Assembly (NCBI GenBank): GCA_018475625.1
Contig: JAAKEZ010000004.1
Coordinates: forward strand, 101,943-165,942
Source: Candidatus Bathyarchaeota archaeon A05DMB-2
GTDB taxonomy: Archaea > Thermoproteota > Bathyarchaeia > Bathyarchaeales > Bathycorpusculaceae
Reading direction: 5' to 3'
DNA: 64,000 bases
Position 1 is the first letter of the stretch; every line of letters starts with the position of its first letter. The notes under the pieces were generated by a model, which was given only the letters and a program-made list of their open reading frames with translations, did no database searches and had not been told where the DNA came from. The position numbers and the translations under genes are program-made. Positions 1-8,339 of the stretch are shown in pieces.

Positions 1-497
1 GATGATAATCCTTGTTGCACCTCTCGATGAAAAGAAGACTGCCGACTCGCCCTGAAATCCGCCCACATCTAAAACTGTTTTACCGCGACAATCACAGTCG
101 TATTCTCCATGTTCCAATTCCCAAATACAGCATAGCATATCTAAAGTTCCAAGAAGTTCAGTTTGGTCAGATTTAATTTTGAATAAATCATCTTCTAACC
201 GTTCAACTGTATGATTTTGCATAAGTTGGGCAACGATACACATCGTTAATATAGGTGCAGTGAAATCAAACGACTCAAATTTATCTTGAACAGGTCAGCT
301 TCTATTTTTTGGATTTTATATTTTTGCATGAATGAATAACTGTCTCTCAGGATTCTGAATTGCCCCCAAGTTAACCAGAATTTGGAACCGTTGGCGAAAG
401 TTATCAGTTTTCTTTTTTTGTTAAACCGCGTAATCAGGGCTACGTGAGGATTCCTTGCCACGGTAAAGGTCTTTAAAAGCCCATCAACCGTTACCAT
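1..497 (-). pseudogene. FkbM-type methyltransferase, 3' end outside window, frameshifted
   Basis: Two minus-strand frames together read as one SAM-dependent methyltransferase. The upstream frame (ATG at 497 to a stop at 246) encodes a basic N-terminal region containing FANGSKFWLTWGQFRILRD. The downstream frame, open from about 294 to the window edge at 1, continues with FESFDFTAPI and then KTVLDVGGFQGESAVFF, the glycine-rich SAM-binding motif I seen in FkbM-family enzymes. The join needs a one-base shift near 280-295. Neither frame alone makes an enzyme: the first lacks motif I, the second lacks a good start (ATG 243 and 222 are internal). What is seen is the motif and the frame change; the family assignment is from motif and layout. 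The C-terminal catalytic part lies beyond the window. It could be a pseudogene or a base-call error. Confidence 0.5.
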
Positions 498-792
498 AAC
501 ATTCCTGCTGTACTGTTTTTAACGGATTGATATTAGGCTTTTTGTAAAATCATTCGTTTCTCCCTCAACCAGAGCCCTCAGCTATAATTACGGTCTAATC
601 TCAAAAACCAAGCAGAAAAAGCGCTGTCATTGTTATGCCTGACTTTTGGTTCAAGAAACGCTGAATAATGAAGCATTTAGGACAGGTGCTTTGCGCACAC
701 TTGTCTTCAAGCGTGCACTCTCGTGGCGTTAGGAACACGAGTAGAATGGTTTTTACCCAACAGGCACTTATTTTTCTCTGTAGGTGACGAAA

Positions 793-1173
793 ATGACAGA
801 GAAGGAAGCAAAATACAAGAAACTGACTAAGGAAGAGGAACGAGTAATAGTCCATAAAGGCACTGAGGCGCCTTTCACAGGCAAGTACTACGCGTTCTGG
901 GAAAAAGGCACATACGTCTGCAAACGCTGCGGCGCGCCACTATACCGTTCAGAAAGCAAGTTCGAGGCCGACTGCGGCTGGCCAAGCTTCGACGACGAGA
1001 TTCCTGGCGCGGTGAAGAGGTCGCCAGACCCTGACGGAGTGCGAACGGAAATATCCTGCGCCGACTGCGGCGCCCACTTGGGGCACGTTTTTCTTGGCGA
1101 GGGCTTCACGAAGAAGAATACACGGCACTGCGTGAACTCTGTTTCGATGGAGTTTATTCCAGACAAGAGATAA
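793..1173 (+). CDS. msrB: Peptide-methionine (R)-S-oxide reductase MsrB
   Basis: MsrB reduces the R form of methionine sulfoxide in oxidised proteins, in the cytoplasm, using a thioredoxin-type donor. The protein carries the two CxxC zinc-binding pairs (CKRC and CADC), the GWPSFDDEI substrate-pocket motif, and the catalytic cysteine in HCVNSVSMEF near the C-terminus, in the family order. Length, 126 residues, is that of a single-domain MsrB. The ATG at 793 is preferred because GGTGA lies six bases upstream; the frame also opens at GTG 784, which would use that same GGTG as start. No msrA is adjacent. The flanks are a damaged methyltransferase and a small winged-helix protein, so it is probably a single-gene unit. 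Confidence 0.95.
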   Translation: MTEKEAKYKKLTKEEERVIVHKGTEAPFTGKYYAFWEKGTYVCKRCGAPLYRSESKFEADCGWPSFDDEIPGAVKRSPDPDGVRTEISCADCGAHLGHVFLGEGFTKKNTRHCVNSVSMEFIPDKR

Positions 1174-1270
1174 GAATTCTTCAAGCCAAAACCGAAGATG
1201 CAGCGAAAAGTCAGCAACTATTATATTTGCACTGACATGATATGGCTACTAGCTGATTGGAGATTGACGG

Positions 1271-1528
1271 ATGACGCGGATGCGGAAAAGCGCGGTTCAG
1301 ATACGGTTCGAAATTCTGGAGTTCTTGTTCTTCAACGCTAAACCTCAGCTGCGAACGAATGTTTGGAGAAAATCCACTAATCTTTCGTACGACGATTTTC
1401 TGAAGCATTTGGCATATCTTGAGGAGAAGAAGCTGGTGAAAGAAAACGATGAAGGAGCCTGCGTGTTGACGGAGGAAGGAAGGAGGCTCTACGTTGAATT
1501 ACGCAAGTCACTCCCGTCTATCCTGTAG
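1271..1528 (+). CDS. Small winged-helix DNA-binding protein (HTH_45-like)
   Basis: An 85-residue protein with a basic N-terminus, a helix rich in aromatic residues (FEILEFLFF), a recognition-helix segment (SYDDFLKHLAYLEEKKLVK) and a short beta wing ending in LTEEGRRLY. This is the layout of the small archaeal winged-helix family (PF14947 type), which are stand-alone transcription factors. ATG 1271 is used; ATG 1277 is also possible. A second member of the same kind is at 24090. The target is unknown; the following membrane-protein gene starts 75 bases downstream and may be co-transcribed. Confidence 0.8.
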   Translation: MTRMRKSAVQIRFEILEFLFFNAKPQLRTNVWRKSTNLSYDDFLKHLAYLEEKKLVKENDEGACVLTEEGRRLYVELRKSLPSIL

Positions 1529-1603
1529 TGCGGGCAATTCACCTTTGGTGAATCAAGTATATGAGAGCACGTCAAGACAAAAAAGGGAAGAAGGCAAGGT
1601 AGA

Positions 1604-1951
1604 ATGACCGAAGAAAAAAACGAGAAAGTATATCCAGTCAAGTCTCTACACGACTTCCTGTTCGAGCTGGATAAGGAATGGAGCAAGTTCAGGAACGGAA
1701 CTTTGATTGGACTCATATCCTCAGGAATCCTGTTCGTGATTGTGCTTTGGCTAATACTTCGAACGAGAGTGTTTGGGTTGGGGCTTTTCGACTTCATATT
1801 CCTATTAATCGCTGGGGTATTCCTCGGATACAGCATATACGCCATGTTTGCACAGTACCGATTCTTCAACAAGTGGGAACGTCGAATAGGATTACTTCTC
1901 CATCTTGAAGAACAGATACTAGCTGGAAAACTCGAGGAAAAAGACGCCTAA
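1604..1951 (+). CDS. Small two-helix membrane protein, unknown
   Basis: A 115-residue protein. Residues about 33-54 and 63-84 are hydrophobic segments (GLISSGILFVIVLWLIL and GLFDFIFLLIAGVFLGY), with a charged N-terminal segment and a basic/acidic C-terminal helix (RRIGLLLHLEEQIL) that would both be cytoplasmic. I do not recognise a named family. It follows the winged-helix gene on the same strand and precedes a secreted protein gene, so a small envelope-related unit is possible. Confidence 0.7.
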   Translation: MTEEKNEKVYPVKSLHDFLFELDKEWSKFRNGTLIGLISSGILFVIVLWLILRTRVFGLGLFDFIFLLIAGVFLGYSIYAMFAQYRFFNKWERRIGLLLHLEEQILAGKLEEKDA

Positions 1952-2045
1952 ATTGATTTTTGGTGCACATCAAAAGTGCGGCGCCCTTTTTAAACAGTCT
2001 GCCAAAGAAGTGACCAACGAAGCTAAGATGGAGGTGAAAAAACGA

Positions 2046-2558
2046 ATGATCACGTTAAGCAAGAAACGTAAACAGGTAATTGCTGTGACCGCAATTGCGC
2101 TTGTTTTAATCGTAACGCTACCATGCGTCGCTTACGCTGAATCTCCATCAACATCGAGCACTGAATCAAATTGGGGGACGAGGCTTCTTGGAGCACGGGG
2201 AATTGCCGTGGAAAAAATCGATGATCAAGCAATTGTGACTCAGGCAAACTTTAAGTTGATCCTAAAGCCTACAGAAGTTAATGCGACGATAATAAAATTC
2301 AACGTTATAAGCGGCACCGTTCAAGTAAACGGAACATCCTACACAATCACATCGGGAAACGGAGCAGTCATACGTGACAAGCATGCATTTCTGCTTCAAG
2401 TTGAGGGCACAGGTCCATCAAGTGAGCCGATTACGTTGAAACTCGCGGGGCGCTACTTCTGGATGTGGGGACACCTGTACGTGGCTAGAATCGCAGGGTT
2501 ACTGCAATCCGACAACGCCAAAACCCTGCTACTGTTACGCGCCGCAATCAGAGTATAG
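2046..2558 (+). CDS. Secreted or membrane-tethered hypothetical protein
   Basis: From ATG 2046 the protein is 170 residues and begins with a clear signal peptide (MITLSKKRKQVIAVTAIALV) ending near CVAYA. The mature part is beta-rich with alternating Thr/Val/Ile and Asn-rich glycosylation sequons (NAT, NGT). The frame is open from TTG 1953, but a perfect GGAGGTG Shine-Dalgarno at 2030-2036 sits nine bases before ATG 2046, which fixes the start and also gives a normal signal peptide. No catalytic motif is visible. Confidence 0.75.
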   Translation: MITLSKKRKQVIAVTAIALVLIVTLPCVAYAESPSTSSTESNWGTRLLGARGIAVEKIDDQAIVTQANFKLILKPTEVNATIIKFNVISGTVQVNGTSYTITSGNGAVIRDKHAFLLQVEGTGPSSEPITLKLAGRYFWMWGHLYVARIAGLLQSDNAKTLLLLRAAIRV

Positions 2559-2682
2559 CGCTCTAAGACAGCTTAAGCCTCTCTTATTTTTATGAACCTA
2601 AATTTATGCCGGAGCAGAATTTTATGCACGAAAGAGTTATAGACGGGATAGACGCAAAAAAGGTCAAGAAAGGCGCTTTGCT

Positions 2683-3453
2683 GTGGCTGAACTATTCGGA
2701 ATCGACCTCTACACCATACTAAGCCTGATATTAATCGCAGTGGTAGCCGTGGCACTTGAGCGAGTGTTCACCCGTTACCTGTCGCGGTTCGCTAAGCGAG
2801 CAAAACTTGAACGTAGCGCCGCAAACAATCTCATCCTTACCTTCCGAATCCTAATCTTAATAGGCGCCTTGCTTGCGTTGAGCCGCGCAGGTGGGTTGCC
2901 GCCTGAAATTCTTGTGTCAGTTTCCGCGATAGGAGGCGCGGCGTTGGGTTTTGCATCTCAAAAAACCCTCGGCAACTTCATCGCTGGTCTTTATCTTCTC
3001 GCGGCGCGCCCCTTCAAAGTTGAGGACTACGTGCGCATAGGAACCGTGGAGGGCATCGTGCAGGAAATTACCATCAACTATACCAAGGTTCTCACTATGA
3101 GCAACAACATTGTGTCCATCAGCAACCTGCAGATTCTCGACAGGGATATAACCAACTTTTCCTATCAAAGCGGAAAAGACCTCGACATCTACTGCTACAC
3201 TTTTGAAATCGGTTTTGACCACAGAATCACAACAGAAAAAATCGCGGCGATATTTGAGGAGGTTTTTGAAAGACACAAGCACATGCTTCCCAAGAAACCC
3301 AGCTACATGCTGACCCGCTCAGACGCTTTTGCGCGGGTCTACATGGTTTACCTTTACGTGGAGCATCCTGAAGATATATTCTCTTTGAGACCACAGATTG
3401 CGGAAGAAGTGTTTAAACGCTGGGACATGGAAAGAACAAAAATACAACCCTGA
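2683..3453 (+). CDS. mscS: Small-conductance mechanosensitive channel, MscS family
   Basis: MscS channels open on membrane tension and release solutes during osmotic downshock. The protein is 256 residues, short for the family, with three N-terminal transmembrane helices and the pore helix and beta-domain signature around residues 84-115 (GGAALGFASQKTLGNFIAGL then ARPFKVEDYV). The Gly/Ala-spaced pattern in that pore helix is the key family trait. The C-terminal alpha/beta vestibule follows. It starts at GTG 2683; no better start is upstream in frame. The cupin gene begins just after its stop. Confidence 0.92.
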   Translation: MAELFGIDLYTILSLILIAVVAVALERVFTRYLSRFAKRAKLERSAANNLILTFRILILIGALLALSRAGGLPPEILVSVSAIGGAALGFASQKTLGNFIAGLYLLAARPFKVEDYVRIGTVEGIVQEITINYTKVLTMSNNIVSISNLQILDRDITNFSYQSGKDLDIYCYTFEIGFDHRITTEKIAAIFEEVFERHKHMLPKKPSYMLTRSDAFARVYMVYLYVEHPEDIFSLRPQIAEEVFKRWDMERTKIQP

Positions 3454-3466
3454 GAAGATGGTGAAT

Positions 3467-3805
3467 ATGGCTGAAAACACAAAATCACAGAACCTGGCGG
3501 CAAAAGCCAGCAACCTATCCGACTTGATAAGCTACCAAGAAGGCGCGGTTGTAAGCTGCACCATAATCAACAAAAAAGCGGGAACCGTCACCCTGTTCGC
3601 CTTCGACCAGAACCAAGGATTAAGCGAGCACACCGCGCCCTACGACGCCGTGGTCTACATCATCGATGGCGAGGCAGACGTAGTCATATCAGGCAAACCA
3701 GTTCGCTTAAAGACGGGTGAAATGACGATAATGCCCGCGAACAAGCCGCATGCGCTGGCGGCGGTTACTCGGTTCAAGATGCTCCTGATAATGGTGCGGT
3801 CTTAG
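3467..3805 (+). CDS. Single-domain cupin protein
   Basis: A 112-residue cupin fold. Motif 1 is the segment GLSEHTAPYDAVVYIIDGEA, with His and Asp/Tyr in place of the usual HxH, and motif 2 is GEMTIMPANKPHAL with the conserved Pro and His. Such small cupins bind a metal or act as sugar or oxalate enzymes or as sensors; the substrate cannot be told. The open frame starts at 3398 inside mscS, but ATG 3458 and ATG 3467 lie after the mscS stop. I prefer 3467, with GGTGA at 3460-3464. It is probably co-transcribed with mscS. Confidence 0.85.
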   Translation: MAENTKSQNLAAKASNLSDLISYQEGAVVSCTIINKKAGTVTLFAFDQNQGLSEHTAPYDAVVYIIDGEADVVISGKPVRLKTGEMTIMPANKPHALAAVTRFKMLLIMVRS

Positions 3806-3827
3806 CCGCCTGTTTTTTGGCGCACAA

Positions 3828-4460
3828 TTACCTGAGGGTTGTCTTCTCGCCTGTGTCGATGTAAACTATTGCTTCTGCGATGTACGTGGTGTGGTCGGCT
3901 ATTCGTTCTAGGAAGCGTGCCACCAGAAGGTTGCACATTGCGCGTTTTGTTTCTGTGGTTGATGCTGCCAACTGGTCTATGTAATTGAAGAATATTTTGT
4001 CTACTTCTTTTTCAGTTTCCGCCAAGGTCTTAGCCAGTTCTACGTCGTGATGCTTCAAGGCTTTTACGCTTTTGTTGACCATCTCAGAGACTTTTTCCAT
4101 TAGTTGCTCTATTGAGCCCCAAGCCGCGCAGTTGTTTAGCCCGAGTTTCTTGTGAGTGAAGGATATGTCCCAGGCGTATCTGACGTATCGTTCAAAGTCG
4201 TACGCGATTTTCATGTAGGAGTTGATGATTCTTAAATCGGACGCGACTGGCTGGTACTTGACTATTAACTCGAAGGCTTTGTCTTCTATTTCCACGGTTC
4301 TGGGAACTAGAAATTCAGAGAGCTCTTGCACTTCTCTGGTTACGTCTTTTCCTTCCATGAAGCCTTTGATGGATATGTCTATTGTCTTTTCCGCTACTTC
4401 GCCCATCCTGTAAACCAACGCGGTTAACTGCTCTAAGCCTACATCTAAGAGTCTACTCAT
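3828..4460 (-). CDS. phoU: Phosphate uptake regulator PhoU
   Basis: PhoU is a cytoplasmic two-repeat helical-bundle protein that restrains the Pst transporter when phosphate is sufficient and often binds metal clusters. At 210 residues it has the normal length, with the two E/DxxxD-type repeats visible at LIVKYQPVASDLRIINSYMK and LVARFLERIADHTTYIAEAI. It is the last gene of pstSCAB-phoU, 12 bases after pstB. This locus has a second PhoU-domain protein (8340) fused to a DNA-binding domain, and a third relative, DUF47, is at 45505. Confidence 0.95.
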   Translation of the reverse strand: MSRLLDVGLEQLTALVYRMGEVAEKTIDISIKGFMEGKDVTREVQELSEFLVPRTVEIEDKAFELIVKYQPVASDLRIINSYMKIAYDFERYVRYAWDISFTHKKLGLNNCAAWGSIEQLMEKVSEMVNKSVKALKHHDVELAKTLAETEKEVDKIFFNYIDQLAASTTETKRAMCNLLVARFLERIADHTTYIAEAIVYIDTGEKTTLR

Positions 4461-4472
4461 GACTTTTTCACC

Positions 4473-5246
4473 TCAACCAAATTTTCCAGTTATGTATTTT
4501 TCTGTTAATTCGCTTTTTGGATTCTCAAACACGCTTATCGTGGCGCCGTATTCTACGAGTTGCCCGAGATACAAGAAAGCGGTGAAGTCAGAAACCCGCG
4601 CTGCTTGCTGCATGTTGTGCGTAACGACTACGACCGTATAGTCCCTCTTGAGCGAAACAATTAATTCCTCAATCTTAGCTGTGGCAATCGGGTCAAGGGC
4701 TGAGCAAGGTTCATCCATCAGGATCACCTCAGGCTGCAAGGCAATCGCCCGTGCAATGCATAGTCGTTGTTGTTGTCCGCCGGAGATGCTTGTCCCCGAC
4801 TTCTTCAGGTCGTCTTTGACTTCGTCCCATAAATGTGCTTTTTCAAGGCTCTGCTTCACGATGTCGTCGAGGTTTTTTCCTTTCTTCACTCCTGTGAGTT
4901 TTAGCCCTGCCGCCACGTTATCGTAGATGGACATTGTGGGAAACGGGTTTGGCTTTTGAAAAACCATGCCCACTCTTCTGCGGATTAACACCGGGTCAAC
5001 ATGGTCTGCGTAGATGTTTTCGCCATCGAGAAGCACCTTTCCCTCTATTTTCGAGTTCGGAATCAGCTCGTGCATTCTGTTAAAGCACCTGACGAGAGTA
5101 GATTTTCCGCACCCTGATGGTCCTATTATTGCCGTAACGGAGTTGGCTTTGACGGTGAGGTTTATGTTTTTTAGAGCCTGCTTGGAGCCGAACCAAGCGC
5201 TTAACCCGTTGCACTGCATTTTGTCTTTTGAAGGTGTTTCACTCAT
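4473..5246 (-). CDS. pstB: Phosphate ABC transporter ATP-binding protein PstB
   Basis: PstB is the ATPase of the high-affinity phosphate importer, bound to the cytoplasmic face of PstA/PstC. At 257 residues it has the usual length, with Walker [10 protein letters not shown], the Q-loop in [10 protein letters not shown], the signature [15 protein letters not shown], Walker [14 protein letters not shown] and the switch His in VVTHNMQQA. The start overlaps the pstA stop by four bases (ATGA), implying coupled translation. Confidence 0.97.
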   Translation of the reverse strand: MSETPSKDKMQCNGLSAWFGSKQALKNINLTVKANSVTAIIGPSGCGKSTLVRCFNRMHELIPNSKIEGKVLLDGENIYADHVDPVLIRRRVGMVFQKPNPFPTMSIYDNVAAGLKLTGVKKGKNLDDIVKQSLEKAHLWDEVKDDLKKSGTSISGGQQQRLCIARAIALQPEVILMDEPCSALDPIATAKIEELIVSLKRDYTVVVVTHNMQQAARVSDFTAFLYLGQLVEYGATISVFENPKSELTEKYITGKFG

Positions 5247-6085
5247 TTTTGAAGACGGCTCCTGCTTGCTATTCTGACGCCTATGTTTAGGCTTAGCACG
5301 ATTAAGATGAGCACCAACGCGGCGCCCCAGCCCTGAGCTTGCGAACTCGGGTATGGCATTAACGCGTCTTTCCAGATTCTCAGAGGAAGCGCGTCGATGG
5401 GCTGGTCGAAACCTGAAAAGAAGTTCTGATTCCCCAAAACCGTCATTATTAATGGTGCTGTTTCGCCAGCGATTCTAGCCACTGCGAGAAGGATCCCCGT
5501 GATTAAGCCCGATTTGGCGGCTGGCAAGACAATGTTAAGCGTCGTTCGCCACTTGTGCACGCCCAACGCGAGTGAGGCTTCTCGGACGGAGTTCGGCACA
5601 AGTTTCAATGATTCTTCGGTGGTTCTGGCGACTATGGGAATTAGGATGAGGGCAAGGGCGATGGCGCCTGCTAAGGGCGAATGGTAACCCGTGTTGAGGA
5701 CGACCACGCTGAAAACGGTTATTCCGACCACTATGGAAGGAAACTCTGTCAGGATATCATTAACCGTTCTCATCGAAGCCGCATACTTGTTGTTTCCATA
5801 CTCAGCCAGGTATACTCCAGACAGTACGCCGATTGGTACGCCGATGAGGCTGGTGAGACCAATCAGGATTAACGTGCCTTGAATTGCGGGACCTATGCCG
5901 CCTGCAGACTGCCCAATCACGCCGGATGGTTGAGTAAGGAATTGCAGACTCAGCTGCGGCGCCCCTCGAACAACTACCTCAAAAAGAATGCTCAGCAACG
6001 GTATAACCGCAATGATGACGCATATGAAGCAGAGCACGAAAAAAAGCCTGTTCTTAAACTTCCTAAAGGCGTAGTTGGCTGCTAT
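5243..6085 (-). CDS. pstA: Phosphate ABC transporter permease PstA, probable ATA start
   Basis: PstA is one of the two membrane permeases of the phosphate importer. Six hydrophobic segments are visible, plus the EAA-type loop ([20 protein letters not shown]) that docks PstB. The first canonical start in frame is GTG 6037, which removes the basic N-terminus normal before the first membrane helix and has no ribosome site. Upstream the frame stays open ([18 protein letters not shown]) with no ATG, GTG or TTG. A strong GGAGGTG at 6093-6099 sits seven bases before an ATA codon at 6083-6085 that overlaps the pstC stop by four bases, exactly as the other operon junctions do. I therefore place the start at 6085, giving 280 residues. 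If ATA is a base error for ATG the reading is the same. With GTG 6037 it would be 264 residues. Confidence 0.9.
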   Translation of the reverse strand: MAANYAFRKFKNRLFFVLCFICVIIAVIPLLSILFEVVVRGAPQLSLQFLTQPSGVIGQSAGGIGPAIQGTLILIGLTSLIGVPIGVLSGVYLAEYGNNKYAASMRTVNDILTEFPSIVVGITVFSVVVLNTGYHSPLAGAIALALILIPIVARTTEESLKLVPNSVREASLALGVHKWRTTLNIVLPAAKSGLITGILLAVARIAGETAPLIMTVLGNQNFFSGFDQPIDALPLRIWKDALMPYPSSQAQGWGAALVLILIVLSLNIGVRIASRSRLQK

Positions 6086-7029
6086 TCTACGGCACCTCCT
6101 CCCTTGACCTTCAAAACGCGGGTCACCATCATGTGAGCGATTATGTTAATGGAGAGAGCGAGCAAAAGCAGAATTAATCCAACGCCTATGTAGGCTGGCA
6201 ACTCCAATGATGCGGGCGTGGCTTCCAAGAAGCCGTTGGCTATGAGGGAGGACATGGTTTGGCTGGGTTTGAAAAGCGATGTTGGAACCGCTGCTGGACC
6301 GATGGCGTTTCCGATGACCATTGTGACCGCCATCGTTTCGCCAACTGCTCTGCCTAAGCCAAGAATAACTGCCCCGAAGATGCCTGAACGCCCATAACTC
6401 AGCACCCAGTGTCTAGTGACTTCCCATTTTGTGGCGCCTATGCTGTAAGCAGCTTCCCGGAGTGAGTCAGGAACCGCCTGGATAACTTCTCTCGAAACTG
6501 ACGAAACAGTAGGTATTATCATAATCGCCAAAATTACTCCAGCACTAAACACGTCTAGGCCGAACGGGGTTCCGCTGAACACGGGAATCCAACCTAAATA
6601 CGTGGATAACGGCGTTTCTATGTAGTTGAGAATCCAAAAGCGGAACACGAAAAGCCCCCAGAGTCCATATATCACGCTTGGGACAGCAGCCAGCAACTCC
6701 ACAAGATACGAGATTGGCACCTTAACCGTTTTTGGAGCCATCTCAACGAGAAATATAGCTATGCCCAGACTAAGGGGCACCCCTATCAAGAGAGCAATAG
6801 CGGAGGTTACGAGTGTTCCAAGTAGGTAGGGCAATGCTCCGAATATTTCTCTTCCCGGCACAGGGTTCCATTGGGTTCCAATGAAGAAATAGCCGCCGAA
6901 CCGCTGCAGAACTGGAAGGGCGCCCGTAGAAAGGGTGTACGCATTTACTATAAGAATAACAGCAGCTGACGCCGCGATGATGGCGGTGAGTAATTTGAAG
7001 AGGTTATCGTATGATAATGTTTGATTCAT
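6082..7029 (-). CDS. pstC: Phosphate ABC transporter permease PstC
   Basis: PstC is the partner permease of PstA. The 315-residue protein has an N-terminal helix, a large external loop (GGYFFIGTQWNPVPGREIFG), further membrane helices, and the cytoplasmic EAA loop EVIQAVPDSLREAAYSIGAT that contacts PstB. It lies 78 bases downstream of pstS on the same strand and overlaps the proposed pstA start. Its 3' end encodes GGGAVE within the ribosome-binding site of pstA. Confidence 0.96.
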   Translation of the reverse strand: MNQTLSYDNLFKLLTAIIAASAAVILIVNAYTLSTGALPVLQRFGGYFFIGTQWNPVPGREIFGALPYLLGTLVTSAIALLIGVPLSLGIAIFLVEMAPKTVKVPISYLVELLAAVPSVIYGLWGLFVFRFWILNYIETPLSTYLGWIPVFSGTPFGLDVFSAGVILAIMIIPTVSSVSREVIQAVPDSLREAAYSIGATKWEVTRHWVLSYGRSGIFGAVILGLGRAVGETMAVTMVIGNAIGPAAVPTSLFKPSQTMSSLIANGFLEATPASLELPAYIGVGLILLLLALSINIIAHMMVTRVLKVKGGGAVE

Positions 7030-7107
7030 TAAAATCGGTCTCGCATCTAAGGGAATTTTTAAGAAAAAGACTTTGGAAGGTGGTGCATGGCAACATTTAC
7101 CACCACT

Positions 7108-8211
7108 TTAGGTCGTCGGCAGTTGCTGTCCGTTGAAAGTTATCGCCTTGATGGATGCTTCGTTTATTTGCACCACGTTGCTCGGCAACTGAGCGTATTC
7201 TAAATCAGGTGCCAGTTGTTGTCCATCATGGATGACCCACCAGAGGAATTGCACAAGCGCCGCCGCTTTAGCCTGCGTCATGGTAGGAATCACGTTGAGT
7301 TCTTCGTATACTAATAAGTAGGTGAAGCTGACTATTGGATAAGCTTGCGAACCTGGAGCGTTAAGGACGTTCACGTTTGACCAGTCTTCGTTGCCTGCGG
7401 GGAGCCCTTGAGAAGCCACTGACTGCACCGCTTCTTTTGTTGAATCGAGCGAAGGCAAAATCCAGTTGCCTGCAGGGTTCTGAATCGCAGCCACGGTCAT
7501 GCTGTTCTGTAGTGCGTAAGCCAATTCGACGTATCCGATAGTGTACGGAGTTCCTTGTACAACGCCTGCTACGCCAGTGTTGCCGTTGGCGCCGAGTCCA
7601 GTGGGCCAAGCAACCGTTTTTCCTTGTCCAACTGCCTGTTTCCAATCAGAACTCGCCTCGCTCAAGTAACCCGTGAAGATGAAGGTTGTTCCAGAGCCGT
7701 CAGAGCGGTGCACCACGATGATGTCCTTATCCGGTAATGTCACTCCCGTGTTGAGGTTTTGTATGGCTGGGTCGTTCCATTTTGTCACCTTGCCTTGGAA
7801 TATGTCGGCTATGACCTTGCCAGTCATGTGCAAACCTGTCGGAGCGCCAGGTATGTTGTATGCTACAGTTACGGCGCCAATTGTTTCTGGTATGTGAAGT
7901 ACGTTTGGTGCTTTTTCCCTGTCCGCAGCGCTGAGTGGTGCGTCTGAAGCTGCGAAATCTACAGTTTTGCCTGTGAGTGCGGTGATGCCTCCGCCGCTGC
8001 CTATCGCTTGGTAGTTGATTTGAACGTTGGATTTGACTTGCTTATACTGCGTAATCATTGACTCAAGCAGTGGATACGGGAATGTGGCTCCTGAACCATT
8101 CAGTATTGCTGTTTCTTGACTGGGGTTTGAAAAGTATATGTAGCCGAGACCGCTTCCTATGACGATTGCTATTGCTACTAGTGCAATGGCGATTTTTGAT
8201 ACATTTTTCAT
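7108..8211 (-). CDS. pstS: Phosphate-binding protein PstS
   Basis: PstS captures phosphate outside the cell and delivers it to PstCA. The 367-residue protein starts with a hydrophobic anchor (SKIAIALVAIAIVIGSGLGY) and then the family motifs GSGATFPYPL, GSGGGITALT and VVHRSDGSGTT, whose Ser, Thr, Arg and Asp side chains ligate phosphate. The N-terminal helix probably stays as a membrane anchor. Upstream, GAGG lies about eight bases before ATG 8211 and a TATA box (CTATATAATA, minus strand) at 8251-8260 would start transcription near 8228. The dyads at 8259-8305 lie just upstream of that box. Confidence 0.97.
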   Translation of the reverse strand: MKNVSKIAIALVAIAIVIGSGLGYIYFSNPSQETAILNGSGATFPYPLLESMITQYKQVKSNVQINYQAIGSGGGITALTGKTVDFAASDAPLSAADREKAPNVLHIPETIGAVTVAYNIPGAPTGLHMTGKVIADIFQGKVTKWNDPAIQNLNTGVTLPDKDIIVVHRSDGSGTTFIFTGYLSEASSDWKQAVGQGKTVAWPTGLGANGNTGVAGVVQGTPYTIGYVELAYALQNSMTVAAIQNPAGNWILPSLDSTKEAVQSVASQGLPAGNEDWSNVNVLNAPGSQAYPIVSFTYLLVYEELNVIPTMTQAKAAALVQFLWWVIHDGQQLAPDLEYAQLPSNVVQINEASIKAITFNGQQLPTT

Positions 8212-8250
8212 TTTTCAATCCTCGTTTTGGAATTAATAGCGGAGAACGGT

Positions 8251-8309
8251 TATTATATAGATAATCTCCGTAATCTTTATAGATTGCATTAGTCTGTATA
8301 GACTATATA
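8251..8309. promoter_or_regulatory. Divergent pst promoter region with two dyad operators
   Basis: The intergenic space between pstS (minus) and the AbrB-PhoU regulator (plus) holds a TATA box for each: CTATATAATA on the minus strand at 8251-8260 and TATATA on the plus strand at 8304-8309. Between and over them are two related inverted repeats, AATCT-TTAT-AGATT at 8272-8285 and TAGTCT-GTAT-AGACTA at 8290-8305, with centres 19 bases apart, plus a shorter AGAT-A-ATCT at 8259-8267. They share the form ARTCT-N4-AGAYT. The position fits an autoregulated operator for the adjacent DNA-binding protein; that link is inference. Confidence 0.65.
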
Positions 8310-8339
8310 GAATTGGAATTTAAGTAAATATACAAAAAC

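Noticed and set aside
601..855. Minus-strand 84-codon ORF with several Cys
   Set aside because: It overlaps the msrB start, has no ribosome site and its N-terminal half is an antisense shadow; the Cys cluster in the last 40 codons lacks a usable start.
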